This document shows, in pieces, positions 40,796-49,420 of a stretch of DNA of 64,000 nucleotides. The notes beneath the pieces were generated by a model. That model worked only from the letters and a program-made list of their open reading frames with translations, had not been told where the DNA came from and did no database searches. Every line of letters starts with the position of its first letter. Position 1 is the first letter of the stretch. The stretch is from the NCBI RefSeq assembly GCF_001486505.1, contig NZ_LN909062.1:191341-255340 (forward strand), in the 5' to 3' direction. Source of the stretch: Paenibacillus rubinfantis. Lineage in GTDB: Bacteria; Bacillota; Bacilli; Paenibacillales; Paenibacillaceae. The translations under genes were made by a program, and so were the position numbers.

Positions 40796-42695
40796 TCGGG
40801 TAGGAGGCTACCCATTAATTGAGTAGCCGACCTCCCACACCACCGTACGTACCGTTCGGTATACGGCGGTTCCTAAGTTTACGCAGTTACTTGTCGATAA
40901 TAATCCGAGAAGAAGAGAAATCCTAAGCCCTTGAGGGTGTTATTTCCGAGGGACTTCGAGAGGACGGGGCTATTGGAGATTCTCCAGTAGCCCTTTCTCG
41001 TGTTTGCGTATTCCCATGCTTTTTGTCCTTGGATTCCGAGCGATTGCAGTTTCTCGAATTTCGTCCTCACTCGTTTCCACTGCTTCCAGAAGATCATGCG
41101 AATCCGCCTTCTCATCCATTCATCCGTGGATTGGAGCATACTTTTCATATCCGCTATTTTGTAGTAGTTGATCCACCCCATGATGTAGCGTCTAAGCTTT
41201 TCGGCTCGTTCTTCATTTCCCATCCCGTTGCTTCTGGACGTGAGCTCCTTTACTTTGGCTTTCATCTTGGCAGCGGATTTCGGATGAATGCGGACTCGTG
41301 TCTCTCCTTTCCTTTTGTAGAAGGAGAACCCAAGAAATTTAACCTTCCACGCCTCGTCCACCACTGTCTTTTCCCGGTTCACTTTGAGAAACAACTTCTT
41401 TTCAATGAAGGGAAGAATGTTCTCCAGTGTCCGTTCCGCGCTCCTTTTGCTTTTGTTGAAGATCAGGAGATCGTCCGCATAGCGCACGAAGCGGTGCCCG
41501 CGGCTTTCCAGTTCCTTGTCCAGTTCGTTCAGCATAATGTTGCTGAGAATTGGACTCAGATTGCCCCCTTGCGGTACGCCGATTTCCGTATCCTCGAAGC
41601 GGTGCTTCACGACAACGCCGGCTTTCAGGTACTTGTGGATGAGCGAGATGACCCGCCCGTCTTTAATGGTTCGGGATAAGACTTCCACCAATTTGCTTTG
41701 GTTAACGGTGTCAAAGAATTTCTCCAAGTCCATATCGACCACGTATTTGTACCCTTCTTCGATGTTTGATTGGCTTCTCTGAATAGCGTTATGTGCGCTT
41801 CTCTTGGGTCGGAATCCGAAACTGTTCTCCGAAAACTGTTTTTCGTAGATCGGGGTAAGCACTTGAGCGATCGCCTGTTGGATAACTCGGTCAACAACCG
41901 TAGGAATTCCCAGGTTTCTCTTCTTTCCGTTCTCTTTCGGGATTTCTACCCTTCGAACAGGATTCGGACGGTAGGTTCCGTCCAGAATGGATTCCTTGAT
42001 GGTTTCTCCGTTCTCTCGGAGATATTGTAGAAGTTCATCTACTCCCATCCCGTCGATTCCGTGAGATCCTTTGTTAGTTTTGACCCGCTTGAACGCTTCG
42101 TTCATGTTGTCTCTGCTAACGATTTTCTCAAGCAACTCGTCCTTCGACTCGGTTGCGTCGGTGCTGTCGGTTTCAGGTATCCGCTCAGGACTGTGCGCTC
42201 CCGCATATTCTCCATGTTCCGCATGTACGTTTTGCGTCGAGCCTTCTCTTCGAAGTTGGCTGCACTTGACTCCTGTTTCGGTACCATTCATTAACCCACA
42301 CCTCCTTAGGTTCAGCCCTTCCCTCAAGTTGTCGACTAACCGAGGTACTATGGCGTCTGCTGACTTCTCATGATAAATCTTGTTTCAACCATGATTTGAA
42401 ATTCATCTCCTCACGTCCATGAGACCTCCCACGGTAAGACGCGTAACTTTCATCCCGTATACCCGCCGCATTTACATCCGCGTGTCCGTGCAGTTTATTG
42501 GATTTCGTCTTGTTTAGCAGACTCATCCCACTTTGGATGCCTGATGCGATTCGTGTTCCTCAGGCCGGGACTTTGCCTCCAGCTTCCTTCAGATTCCACC
42601 TCACGATGGACACCCTTGCTCTTGGCTAATGGTTGGCAACTGCCAGCCCCCATAGCGGACTTTCACCGCCTAGCTACGCGCCATGCGTGGCGCAC
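40796..42695 (-). mobile_element. Group IIC intron
   Basis: On the minus strand the intron begins GTGCGCCACGCATGGCGCG at 42695, immediately after a terminator hairpin and TTCTTTTA. It ends near 40796 after domain V (ACCGCCGTATACCGAACGGT then ACGTACGGTGGT, 40826-40870) and domain VI (GGTCGGCTAC...GTAGCCTCC). A 482-codon reverse transcriptase frame lies in domain IV. Length is about 1.9 kb. Insertion behind an intrinsic terminator is the known habit of class IIC introns. The 3' boundary is uncertain by a few bases. The region 42292-42700 is intron RNA (domain I) with no gene. Confidence 0.88.
40879..42291 (-). CDS. ltrA: Group II intron reverse transcriptase/maturase
   Basis: About 470 residues from ATG 42291; an in-frame start at 42327 is possible. 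RT blocks are intact: RRVEIPKENGKKRNLGIPTV, SFGFRPKRSAHNAI, VVDMDLEKFFDTVNQ, GVPQGGNLSPILSNIMLNEL, and FVRYADDLLIF with the catalytic YADD. Domain X (maturase) follows (LRRYIMGWINYYKIADMKSM). No HNH endonuclease domain follows, as in class C introns. The protein assists splicing and target-primed reverse transcription. All key residues are present, so the intron may be active. Confidence 0.93.
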   Translation of the reverse strand: MNGTETGVKCSQLRREGSTQNVHAEHGEYAGAHSPERIPETDSTDATESKDELLEKIVSRDNMNEAFKRVKTNKGSHGIDGMGVDELLQYLRENGETIKESILDGTYRPNPVRRVEIPKENGKKRNLGIPTVVDRVIQQAIAQVLTPIYEKQFSENSFGFRPKRSAHNAIQRSQSNIEEGYKYVVDMDLEKFFDTVNQSKLVEVLSRTIKDGRVISLIHKYLKAGVVVKHRFEDTEIGVPQGGNLSPILSNIMLNELDKELESRGHRFVRYADDLLIFNKSKRSAERTLENILPFIEKKLFLKVNREKTVVDEAWKVKFLGFSFYKRKGETRVRIHPKSAAKMKAKVKELTSRSNGMGNEERAEKLRRYIMGWINYYKIADMKSMLQSTDEWMRRRIRMIFWKQWKRVRTKFEKLQSLGIQGQKAWEYANTRKGYWRISNSPVLSKSLGNNTLKGLGFLFFSDYYRQVTA

Positions 42696-42699
42696 TAAA

Positions 42700-42737
42700 A
42701 GAAGGGTGTGCCAGCTCCTCCGAGCGGCACACCCTTT
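42700..42737 (-). terminator. Terminator used as intron target
   Basis: GGGTGTGCC / GGCACACCC (42704-42712, 42726-42734) followed on the minus strand by TTCTTTTA and then the intron 5' end. It directly follows the stop codon of the 81-residue gene. Confidence 0.85.
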
Positions 42738-42983
42738 TTATTCATCCTCTTCCGCCTCCAACGACTTCAGAAACTCCGCCGTTGCCCGATCACGGTCGCG
42801 GCTCTTCTCCTTTAACCGTTCGATCGCCGGCAGGATCAGCAGGTCCACTTCCTTCTGCACCGTATAAGCTAAATCGTAACGCTGCTGCGATTCCAAGTAA
42901 GATCCCACTTCCATCAAAGCGTTGTATCGATCCAGCTCGTCCCGCGTCAGCAGCCCTCGCACCTGTACGCTGCAATGACGCAT
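42738..42983 (-). CDS. Unknown small helical protein
   Basis: An 81-residue protein immediately downstream of ndh (1 nt gap), so translated from the same mRNA. RDELDRYNALMEVGSYLESQ and LLILPAIERLKEKSRDRDRA are amphipathic helices; the tail is acidic. No family recognised. Possible ndh-associated partner. Confidence 0.65.
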   Translation of the reverse strand: MRHCSVQVRGLLTRDELDRYNALMEVGSYLESQQRYDLAYTVQKEVDLLILPAIERLKEKSRDRDRATAEFLKSLEAEEDE

Positions 42984-42984
42984 C

Positions 42985-44178
42985 TTAGAAGAATCTTCCT
43001 TTTTTCAACACAAGCGGAATTCCGCCGATAATGAACAGATAACGCATATCCACCAGCTTCTTCAATTGGGCGGCTACCCAACCTTTATATTTCTTGCCGA
43101 AGGCGCTGGCGACGGCTTCCCCTTTGCCCAGCGAAGCCACCGTTCCTTTATTGCTGAATACGAACTTCTTGAGCTCCTTGCCGCGGATCGATGCCACCAC
43201 GTTCTGCGCGCAGGTCACCCCTTGCTGCATGGCGATTTGTGCCGTTGGCGGATACGGACGGCCTTCCGGATTAAACATCAGCGAATTGTCGCCGATGATA
43301 AACACGTTGTCATGTCCAGGTGCCCGCAGATAATCGTCGATTTTCACCCGCCCGCGTGCGGTCTCGAAGCCGGCTGCTTCGATCAATCGATTGCCGCGGA
43401 TACCGCCGGTCCATACGACTGTTTGCGACTTAATTTCTTCACCGGTGGCCAAAATAACACCATCCGGCGTGCATTCTTTAATCGCTACGCCGATTTTGAA
43501 CTGTACGCCTTTCTTCTTGAGCACGTCCATCGCGTATTCGACCAGCTCCGGATCAAAGCCCGGCAGAGCCGTTGGTGCGGCTTCGACGTTGTACACGTTC
43601 ACGAAGTTCGGATCCACGTCGTATTCCTTGCACAGCTGCGGGATGCGATCCGCCAGCTCGGCCACGAATTCGATGCCGCTAAAGCCCGCGCCGCCCACCA
43701 CAAAGTTCAGGCGGTCGGTCCGGCTTTCGTCCATTTTGTACATCGCAAATTGATATTCGATATGCTGACGGATCAGGCGGACGGAGTTGATGCTGCGAAT
43801 CGTCATCGCGTATTCCGTCAACCCCGGAATGCCAAAGGATTCCGGCTCGCCGCCCAGCGCGATAATCAGATAATCATAAGAAAGGGTTCCGTCCTGCAAC
43901 ACGACCTTCTTGTCGGCCAGACGAATCTCTTGTACATTCGATTTCACAAGGTCGATCTTGAACTCGTCAATCAGTTTGGAAATCGCTACCCGGGTATGTT
44001 CGATGGAGTCCGTCCCGGCAGCCGGCATATGCAGATGGGTCGTGAAATAATGATAGTCGTGCCGATTCACCAGGGTGACGTCCGCTTCATTGTAATTCAG
44101 TTCTTTCTGCAGCCGCTGCGCGGTAAGAATGCCGCCATAACCCGCACCTAGAATTACAATTTTGGGTATGGTACTCAT
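42985..44178 (-). CDS. ndh: Type II NADH dehydrogenase
   Basis: About 397 residues from ATG 44178, AAGGAG 9 nt upstream; an earlier start at 44205 overlaps that site and is rejected. KIVILGAGYGGILTAQRL binds FAD, NFVVGGAGFSGIEFVAELAD binds NADH, and DNVFIIGDNSLMF is the second FAD motif. The C-terminal amphipathic helix (KGWVAAQLKKLVDMRYLFII) would hold it on the membrane. It oxidises NADH and reduces menaquinone without pumping protons. The imperfect palindrome at 44237-44254 could be a Rex-type site. Confidence 0.92.
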   Translation of the reverse strand: MSTIPKIVILGAGYGGILTAQRLQKELNYNEADVTLVNRHDYHYFTTHLHMPAAGTDSIEHTRVAISKLIDEFKIDLVKSNVQEIRLADKKVVLQDGTLSYDYLIIALGGEPESFGIPGLTEYAMTIRSINSVRLIRQHIEYQFAMYKMDESRTDRLNFVVGGAGFSGIEFVAELADRIPQLCKEYDVDPNFVNVYNVEAAPTALPGFDPELVEYAMDVLKKKGVQFKIGVAIKECTPDGVILATGEEIKSQTVVWTGGIRGNRLIEAAGFETARGRVKIDDYLRAPGHDNVFIIGDNSLMFNPEGRPYPPTAQIAMQQGVTCAQNVVASIRGKELKKFVFSNKGTVASLGKGEAVASAFGKKYKGWVAAQLKKLVDMRYLFIIGGIPLVLKKGRFF

Positions 44179-44236
44179 GTATTTGTTCTCCTTCCAATTT
44201 TGCACACTCTATATTTGAATTAAACCAAAAAACGCA

Positions 44237-44254
44237 ATGTGAAAATTAACACAT
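44237..44254. promoter_or_regulatory. Possible Rex-like operator upstream of ndh
   Basis: ATGTGAAAATTAACACAT has five-base palindromic arms ATGTG/CACAT and partly resembles the Rex consensus TTGTGA-N6-TCACAA. ndh genes are Rex targets in Bacillus. The rest of 44179-44599, the divergent region between ndh and yumC, holds no gene. Confidence 0.3.
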
Positions 44255-44599
44255 AAAAACCCAATCCTACTTACCAGTACTAACCGATTCATGAAATTAG
44301 AGACATTTGTCACAATTAGTTTAACCCTTATTTATAGGATGAGCAAAAGCCTTCTGTCGTATAATCATAAATGTACTTTTTTCGTCACAAATATGAGTGC
44401 ATACATTTGAATGATATCGACTTTTGCCTAAAAGATCAAGTCTTATTTTACCTGTAACTGTAGGACTTTCAACGGATTATTTTCCATATTTTCGACAGTT
44501 TTGATCTTGCCTTTGCAAGCGGGTGTGTGACGATTATAATAAAGTAGAATTGACATTATAGTTTAGAAAGAAAAGAAACCATCTGGAGGTGTTTGGCCC

Positions 44600-45598
44600 G
44601 TGTCATCCCAAAACAACGCCGAATTCACCGATCTCCTGATTATCGGAGGCGGACCGGCGGGCATGTTTGCCGCATTTTACGGCGGAATGAGAAAAGCTTC
44701 CGTCAAACTGATTGAAAGTATGCCTCAGCTTGGGGGGCAAGTTGCTGCCCTCTATCCTGAGAAATATATTTACGACGTGGCCGGTTTTCCTAAAGTGACA
44801 GGCCAGGAGTTGATCAACAACCTGAATGAGCAGTTGAAGCTGTTCGAGCCGGACGTTCGTCTGGAAGAGCGGGTGCTGCAGATTGAGAAGAAAGAGGAGC
44901 GCCATTTTGTGGTAACAACCGATAAAGATGTGCACCATGCACGTGCTATTATCATTACCGCAGGGGTCGGCGCCTTTGAACCCCGTCGCTTGGATCTAGA
45001 GAACGCCGCCCGTTTCGAGAAAACAAACCTGCATTATTTCGTCAGCGACATGAACCGGTTCAGCGGGAGAAAAGTGCTGATCAGCGGCGGCGGCGATTCC
45101 GCCGTCGACTGGGCGCTGATGCTCGAGCCGATCGCCGAGCAAGTCACGCTGATTCACCGCCGCGACAAGTTCCGGGCGCATGAGCACAGCGTTGAGAAGC
45201 TGATGGCTTCCCGGGTGCAGGTCATCACGCCAACGGAGATCGCTGAACTGCATGGGGACGAGCGGATTGAGCGCGTTACCCTGGCCGACGTTAAAACGAA
45301 GGAAACGCAAGAAATCGCCGTGGACGACGTGATCGTCAATTTCGGTTTCGTTTCCTCGCTGGGACCGATCGCCGAATGGGGTCTCGACATTGAAGGCAAC
45401 GCTATTGTCGTCGATTCCCGGATGGAAAGCTCGATTCCCGGCATTTTCGCCGCCGGTGACATTACGACATATCCCGGCAAATTGGACCTCATTGCGGTCG
45501 GATTTGGCGAAGCGCCAACAGCGGTCAACAACGCCAAGGTCTACATCGATCCGGAAGCGAAGCTGTCCCCGGGCCACAGCAGCAACATGAAGCTGTAG
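44600..45598 (+). CDS. yumC: Ferredoxin-NADP reductase, thioredoxin reductase-like
   Basis: A 332-residue protein, GTG 44600 with CTGGAGGTG upstream. [20 protein letters not shown] binds [23 protein letters not shown] binds NADPH, and [20 protein letters not shown] closes the FAD site. There is no CxxC redox pair, which separates it from thioredoxin reductase and fits the YumC-type enzyme that feeds electrons to ferredoxin or flavodoxin. It is divergent from ndh. Confidence 0.92.
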   Translation: MSSQNNAEFTDLLIIGGGPAGMFAAFYGGMRKASVKLIESMPQLGGQVAALYPEKYIYDVAGFPKVTGQELINNLNEQLKLFEPDVRLEERVLQIEKKEERHFVVTTDKDVHHARAIIITAGVGAFEPRRLDLENAARFEKTNLHYFVSDMNRFSGRKVLISGGGDSAVDWALMLEPIAEQVTLIHRRDKFRAHEHSVEKLMASRVQVITPTEIAELHGDERIERVTLADVKTKETQEIAVDDVIVNFGFVSSLGPIAEWGLDIEGNAIVVDSRMESSIPGIFAAGDITTYPGKLDLIAVGFGEAPTAVNNAKVYIDPEAKLSPGHSSNMKL

Positions 45599-45647
45599 TT
45601 TAGTTCCCGGAGAGTCTTTACGGACTTACATGTTCTAACAAATAAAA

Positions 45648-45694
45648 GGGTATCTTAACCTTACGGAAGATTCTGCCGTAAAGGAGAGATACCC
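45648..45694 (+). promoter_or_regulatory. Hairpin that encloses the ribosome site of the zinc-ribbon gene
   Basis: GGGTATCT / AGATACCC outer arms and CCTTACGG / CCGTAAAGG inner arms; the AAGGAG of the next gene lies in the 3' side of the stem. It may end the yumC transcript and also mask translation of the small gene. Confidence 0.55.
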
Positions 45695-45695
45695 T

Positions 45696-45944
45696 TTGCC
45701 ATTTATATGCCCGTTATGTAACGGTTTAGCTGCATTAACCGCCACCTGCCCCGATTGCGGATACACTCTGGAGAATGCGGGAAAAAAAGAAGACTACGCC
45801 GGGCCTTACAGCCCTTACGGGTCCGCTGATCAATATACCTCAGCCATCTCCGCGCGTATTCCTTCCGGCTGCGAACATGTCGTACAGTGTCCGCATTGTC
45901 ATGAAGCTTATATATATCATGTCAACGCCTGGCAGGCGCCTTGA
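45696..45944 (+). CDS. Small zinc-ribbon protein
   Basis: An 82-residue protein, TTG start at 45696. Two Cys pairs, CPLCNGLAALTATCPDCGYT at the N-terminus and VQCPHCHEAYIYHV at the C-terminus, form zinc ribbons around a Tyr/Gly-rich linker. No family name can be given. Its Shine-Dalgarno sequence is inside a stable hairpin, so it may be poorly or conditionally translated. Confidence 0.7.
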   Translation: MPFICPLCNGLAALTATCPDCGYTLENAGKKEDYAGPYSPYGSADQYTSAISARIPSGCEHVVQCPHCHEAYIYHVNAWQAP

Positions 45945-45996
45945 TGGTTGGGGATAACTTCACGGTAAAACTAGGAGATAGCCAGGTTGTCCACAA

Positions 45997-46140
45997 TTAG
46001 TGCAGAACGGACGCCGCGGCAAGCTCTAATTCGCGTTTGCGGATTTCTGCTAACAGCAGTGCGATAAACTCCCGATCTAATTGCAGTTCGGTCGCCTTCT
46101 GATAGGATTCCAGGAGCAACTCATCCGTTAACAGCGCCAT
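45997..46140 (-). CDS. sda: Sporulation checkpoint protein Sda
   Basis: A 47-residue protein from ATG 46140, AAAGGATG upstream. MALLTDELLLESYQKATELQ and LDREFIALLLAEIRKREL match the helical hairpin of Sda. Sda binds KinA-type kinases and blocks the sporulation phosphorelay when replication is disturbed. In B. subtilis sda is activated by DnaA; here a cluster of DnaA boxes lies 70-170 bp upstream. The longer frame to 46218 is rejected because the short start has the ribosome site and fits the family length. Confidence 0.9.
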   Translation of the reverse strand: MALLTDELLLESYQKATELQLDREFIALLLAEIRKRELELAAASVLH

Positions 46141-46208
46141 TGATAACACATCCTTTCTAGTATTTTCCTCATCATAACAGGAAAAGTTTAGTAGAACAAG
46201 TGTTCCTC

Positions 46209-46309
46209 TTATCCACAATCCCTTGTGGAAATCCTGTGAATAACGTGTTAGTAATTATCGAAAAGCGTTGAAAAAACTAGTGGGATAATGTGGACAAAAG
46301 TTATTCACA
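46209..46309. promoter_or_regulatory. DnaA-box cluster upstream of sda
   Basis: TTATCCACA (46209-46217, perfect), TGTGGAAAT (46225-46233), TGTGAATAA (46235-46243), TGTGGACAA (46289-46297) and TTATTCACA (46301-46309) fall within 101 bp. A further TTGTCCACA lies just past the sda stop (45987-45995). This mirrors the DnaA control of sda in B. subtilis. Confidence 0.75.
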
Positions 46310-46364
46310 GGACATTTGTTCCCATATTTCTCCAAAAATTTTTTTATTCTTCGACTTTTTGAGC

Positions 46365-47027
46365 TTATTGCGGCCGTGTGTTAACTTCGAAAATCCAAAT
46401 CTTTCCGCTCCGATCTACGCCGTAATCAAAGCCCAACTGTCCGATCCCCGGGAACCGGGCCTCCAAAATTTGTACGCACGTATTGGTCAATGAGCGCATT
46501 TCCCGCCGTTTGCGGACGGAAGCTTTACGACTAAAAGAAAGGCTGAGCCCCTGACGTGCGCTGAGCATCGTACCACCTTTGCATAAATTGGTCACGAACA
46601 ACCCCGGTCGGGCTAACCGGCCAACCATTGAGCGGTAGACCCAAGCTCCGTTCTCCTTTACAACCTTCACCCGGTAGTCGATGGGGCGTCCGCCGATTCG
46701 GGCCAGATGAATGCCTTGCTGAATCATGTACTTGCGTCCAACCTTCACACGATTTAATGCCCGGAACATCGCCTCAAAGCTTCGGAAGCTATGGGTCCGC
46801 GACATATAGGTATACGCATACACTCCGCCGGCATAAGACACCTTGATCACTCCATACCCCCCGCCGCCGCGGAGCGGCTTAATCACAACCATGCCAAACT
46901 GATGCAGCATGCTCCTTAACGAATTGGCACTGTACAATCGGGTTTGCGGTATGTGGGCGGCCACGTCCGCGTTGCTTAGAAGCGCCTCGGTCTTGAGCCA
47001 TTTATTGGCCAATTGTCTCCCCGCCAT
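46365..47027 (-). CDS. YheC/YheD family ATP-grasp protein
   Basis: A 220-residue protein from ATG 47027, AAAGGGGAT upstream. VVIKPLRGGGGYGVIKVSYA is the ATP-grasp phosphate loop, MIQQGIHLARIGGRPIDYRV the central block, and GFDYGVDRSGKIWIFEVNTR the metal-binding end. The YheC/YheD family is linked to the endospore coat in Bacillus. It has only the ATP-grasp part, so it is shorter than YheD. Ligase activity is inferred. Confidence 0.85.
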   Translation of the reverse strand: MAGRQLANKWLKTEALLSNADVAAHIPQTRLYSANSLRSMLHQFGMVVIKPLRGGGGYGVIKVSYAGGVYAYTYMSRTHSFRSFEAMFRALNRVKVGRKYMIQQGIHLARIGGRPIDYRVKVVKENGAWVYRSMVGRLARPGLFVTNLCKGGTMLSARQGLSLSFSRKASVRKRREMRSLTNTCVQILEARFPGIGQLGFDYGVDRSGKIWIFEVNTRPQ

Positions 47028-47222
47028 GACACCATCCCCTTTCTCGCACTATACGTTATCCTACTCATTTCTAGATTGATATTCTTGGATGATTGTCCAC
47101 GGCTTAAGCCCTTTCTCCGGCGCGTTCGTCCACAGGCGCTTTCTATGCAAAAAGAGGGATTTCGCGTATATTAAGGGGGGACGTTGGTCTATACCTAGCA
47201 GAGGAAGGAGAAATCACAAGCT

Positions 47223-47447
47223 TTGAATACGGGGAGTTCTTCGTTTGAGGCAGCTCTGTTTGAGGTGCTTTACTGGTTTGCCATGATCGCCATGTCGCTG
47301 GTGCTGGCTGGGATCACCGTTGCTTTGTTCCTCACGGGCTTAAAAATGGCCAAGACAACGCGCAAAGGTCTGGGAATCAGCTGTATGATCTTTTCGCTGG
47401 TCGCTGCCTCACTGGTCGTTCTGATGGTGAATCGGCAATTTTTCTAA
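47223..47447 (+). CDS. Unknown two-helix membrane protein
   Basis: A 74-residue protein, TTG 47223, AAGGAGAA upstream. Two membrane helices (FAMIAMSLVLAGITVALFLT and MIFSLVAASLVVLMV) flank a short basic loop KMAKTTRKG. No family recognised. A strong terminator follows. Confidence 0.6.
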   Translation: MNTGSSSFEAALFEVLYWFAMIAMSLVLAGITVALFLTGLKMAKTTRKGLGISCMIFSLVAASLVVLMVNRQFF

Positions 47448-47483
47448 TAGCAGGTTGGGATTGACGCCCGGCTGGTGATGAAA

Positions 47484-47523
47484 GGCTCGGGACATCCCCT
47501 GCGGATGGGGTCCGAGCTTTTTT
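47484..47523 (+). terminator. Terminator after the two-helix protein
   Basis: GCTCGGGACATCCCC / GGGGTCCGAGC stem then TTTTTTCC. Confidence 0.85.
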
Positions 47524-47621
47524 CCATAAAAATTGTGGAAACCAAATCACTTTTATACGTATTACTACATAGAAATTATCGTTGTTTGGGATAGAAGGAA
47601 GATACAGGAGGGTCTAATGGC

Positions 47622-48824
47622 ATGGGAAGTACGCAACCCTGGGGAGACCGATTTAAGAGGTTTTTTCTAAATAACCGTTTCGTGGTGTTTTTGCTTGTCT
47701 TATTACTGGTTGGCTTAAATATTCTGGTGTTCGCTAAAATCCCGTTTGTCTTCAAACCGCTGACGGTGCTGCTCAAAACGGTGCTGCTGCCGATTCTGCT
47801 GACCGGAGCGATTTATTATCTGTTAAACCCACTGGTGGATTGGCTGGAAACGAAACGCATCCGCCGAGTGTATACCATCACCGGGTTGTACCTATTTATC
47901 GCAGGGATCCTCACGGTGCTGATTATGACCGTTATCCCGTTGGTTCAGGAGCAAATCACAAGCTTGATCGAAAACTTGCCAAGGTACACCGCGGAGGTGC
48001 AACGACAATTCGAAAGCATGATTGGCAGCAACTTCTTCCACCAAGTTCAGGAGTCCACCGGCTTTAACCTCGACGATGTCTCGAGTTCGTTGTCGGAGCA
48101 AGGTAGCGCGTTGCTGAACAACGCCTGGTCCGGCATCGGCGGCTTCCTCGGAGCCGTCAAGAACGTCGTGCTGGCGATCGTCACCGTGCCGTTCATCTTA
48201 TTTTATCTGCTGAAAGACGGCCAGAAGCTGCCGAAGTTCATCCTGCGTTACGTTCCAGTTCGCTTCCGCGAACAGACGCACCACGTGATGACCGAGATGA
48301 ACGGCCAGATCAGCTCTTATATCCGCGGTCAGATCATCGTCAGCTTCTGTATCGGGGCGCTGATGTACGTCGGCTTCCTGATCATCGGCCTGGATTATTC
48401 CCTGACCCTTGCGATCATCGCCTCGTTTACGAGCATCGTACCGTACCTCGGACCGGCCATCGCGATCACGCCAGCGATTATCGTGGCCATCGTCACCTCG
48501 CCGATCATGCTGCTCAAGCTGATCGTCGTCTGGACGGTTGTCCAGCTGATCGAAGGCAAGTTCATCTCGCCGCAAATCATGGGCAAGACGCTGCGGGTTC
48601 ATCCGATCACGATTATCTTCGTGATCCTGACCGCCGGCAATCTGTTTGGGGTGTTGGGCGTCATCCTGGCCGTACCGGGTTACGCCGTGTTGAAGGTCAT
48701 CTTCACCCACCTGTTCCAATGGTTTGAACAGCGTTCGCATTTGTATGAGGAACCAGAGCCAGACGCTCCTGCCCCGGGGCAGGTTACCCTTTCCGAGATC
48801 GCGGACGACTCCCAGCAGCCATAA
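47622..48824 (+). CDS. AI-2E family membrane permease
   Basis: A 400-residue protein from ATG 47622, AGGAGG 10 nt upstream. N-terminal helices, a periplasmic-side amphipathic section ([20 protein letters not shown]) and the family block [20 protein letters not shown] [20 protein letters not shown], then [20 protein letters not shown] and [20 protein letters not shown]. Members export or exchange small molecules or act as Na+/H+ antiporters; the substrate here is unknown. Confidence 0.88.
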   Translation: MGSTQPWGDRFKRFFLNNRFVVFLLVLLLVGLNILVFAKIPFVFKPLTVLLKTVLLPILLTGAIYYLLNPLVDWLETKRIRRVYTITGLYLFIAGILTVLIMTVIPLVQEQITSLIENLPRYTAEVQRQFESMIGSNFFHQVQESTGFNLDDVSSSLSEQGSALLNNAWSGIGGFLGAVKNVVLAIVTVPFILFYLLKDGQKLPKFILRYVPVRFREQTHHVMTEMNGQISSYIRGQIIVSFCIGALMYVGFLIIGLDYSLTLAIIASFTSIVPYLGPAIAITPAIIVAIVTSPIMLLKLIVVWTVVQLIEGKFISPQIMGKTLRVHPITIIFVILTAGNLFGVLGVILAVPGYAVLKVIFTHLFQWFEQRSHLYEEPEPDAPAPGQVTLSEIADDSQQP

Positions 48825-48827
48825 CCA

Positions 48828-48862
48828 AAAAAGGACTCTTCCGGATGGAGGAGTCCTTTTTT
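48828..48862. terminator. Bidirectional terminator between the permease and the HesB-type gene
   Basis: AAAAAAGGACTCTTCC / GGAGGAGTCCTTTTTTT. Confidence 0.88.
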
Positions 48863-48869
48863 TCTCTTA

Positions 48870-49226
48870 TCAATCACAAGGCTGTGGCTGGCCCTCTTCA
48901 TCCTTGAAGCGGAACGATTGGCCGCAGCCGCAGGTGGCGATGGCGTTCGGGTTGTGGATGGTGAACCCGCCGCTCATACCGGATTCCTTAAAGTCGATCT
49001 CCAGGCCGTTCAGATAGCGGAGGCTCTCCTTATCCACGACCACCTTCAGTCCGTTGATATCCATGTATACGTCCTCTTCGCTCTCCTGATCATCCAGGCC
49101 CATGCCATAGGAGAAGCCGCTGCAGCCTCCGGGATTCACCCCGACCCGCAGGAACATATTTGGTGTTTCTTCTTGAGCTAACATATCTTTAATCCGCGCC
49201 ATAGCGCTGTCGCTTATCGTAATCAT
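48870..49226 (-). CDS. HesB/IscA-type iron-sulfur assembly protein
   Basis: A 118-residue A-type carrier. The three conserved cysteines are in VNPGGCSGFSYGM and ATCGCGQSFRF. These proteins hold and transfer Fe-S clusters to enzymes. The C-terminal extension FKDEEGQPQPCD adds a fourth cysteine. It fits the nearby need for clusters (MqnE, SdhB, YutI). Confidence 0.92.
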   Translation of the reverse strand: MITISDSAMARIKDMLAQEETPNMFLRVGVNPGGCSGFSYGMGLDDQESEEDVYMDINGLKVVVDKESLRYLNGLEIDFKESGMSGGFTIHNPNAIATCGCGQSFRFKDEEGQPQPCD

Positions 49227-49420
49227 CGTGTACTCACTCCTTTACGAAAATTATACTCCTTCTCCCCCAATCCCTCAACAATTGTGATATTTCTTGTTGC
49301 CAAATCCTTTTCTTCTCCCTAGGCTTATTGCCCGCGTGGGATGTGAGGTTTATAATAGGTAGGTAATTCATACAGTTAGGATACGAGGCATTTCATGCAT
49401 TTGGAAACGGAGGGAACGTC

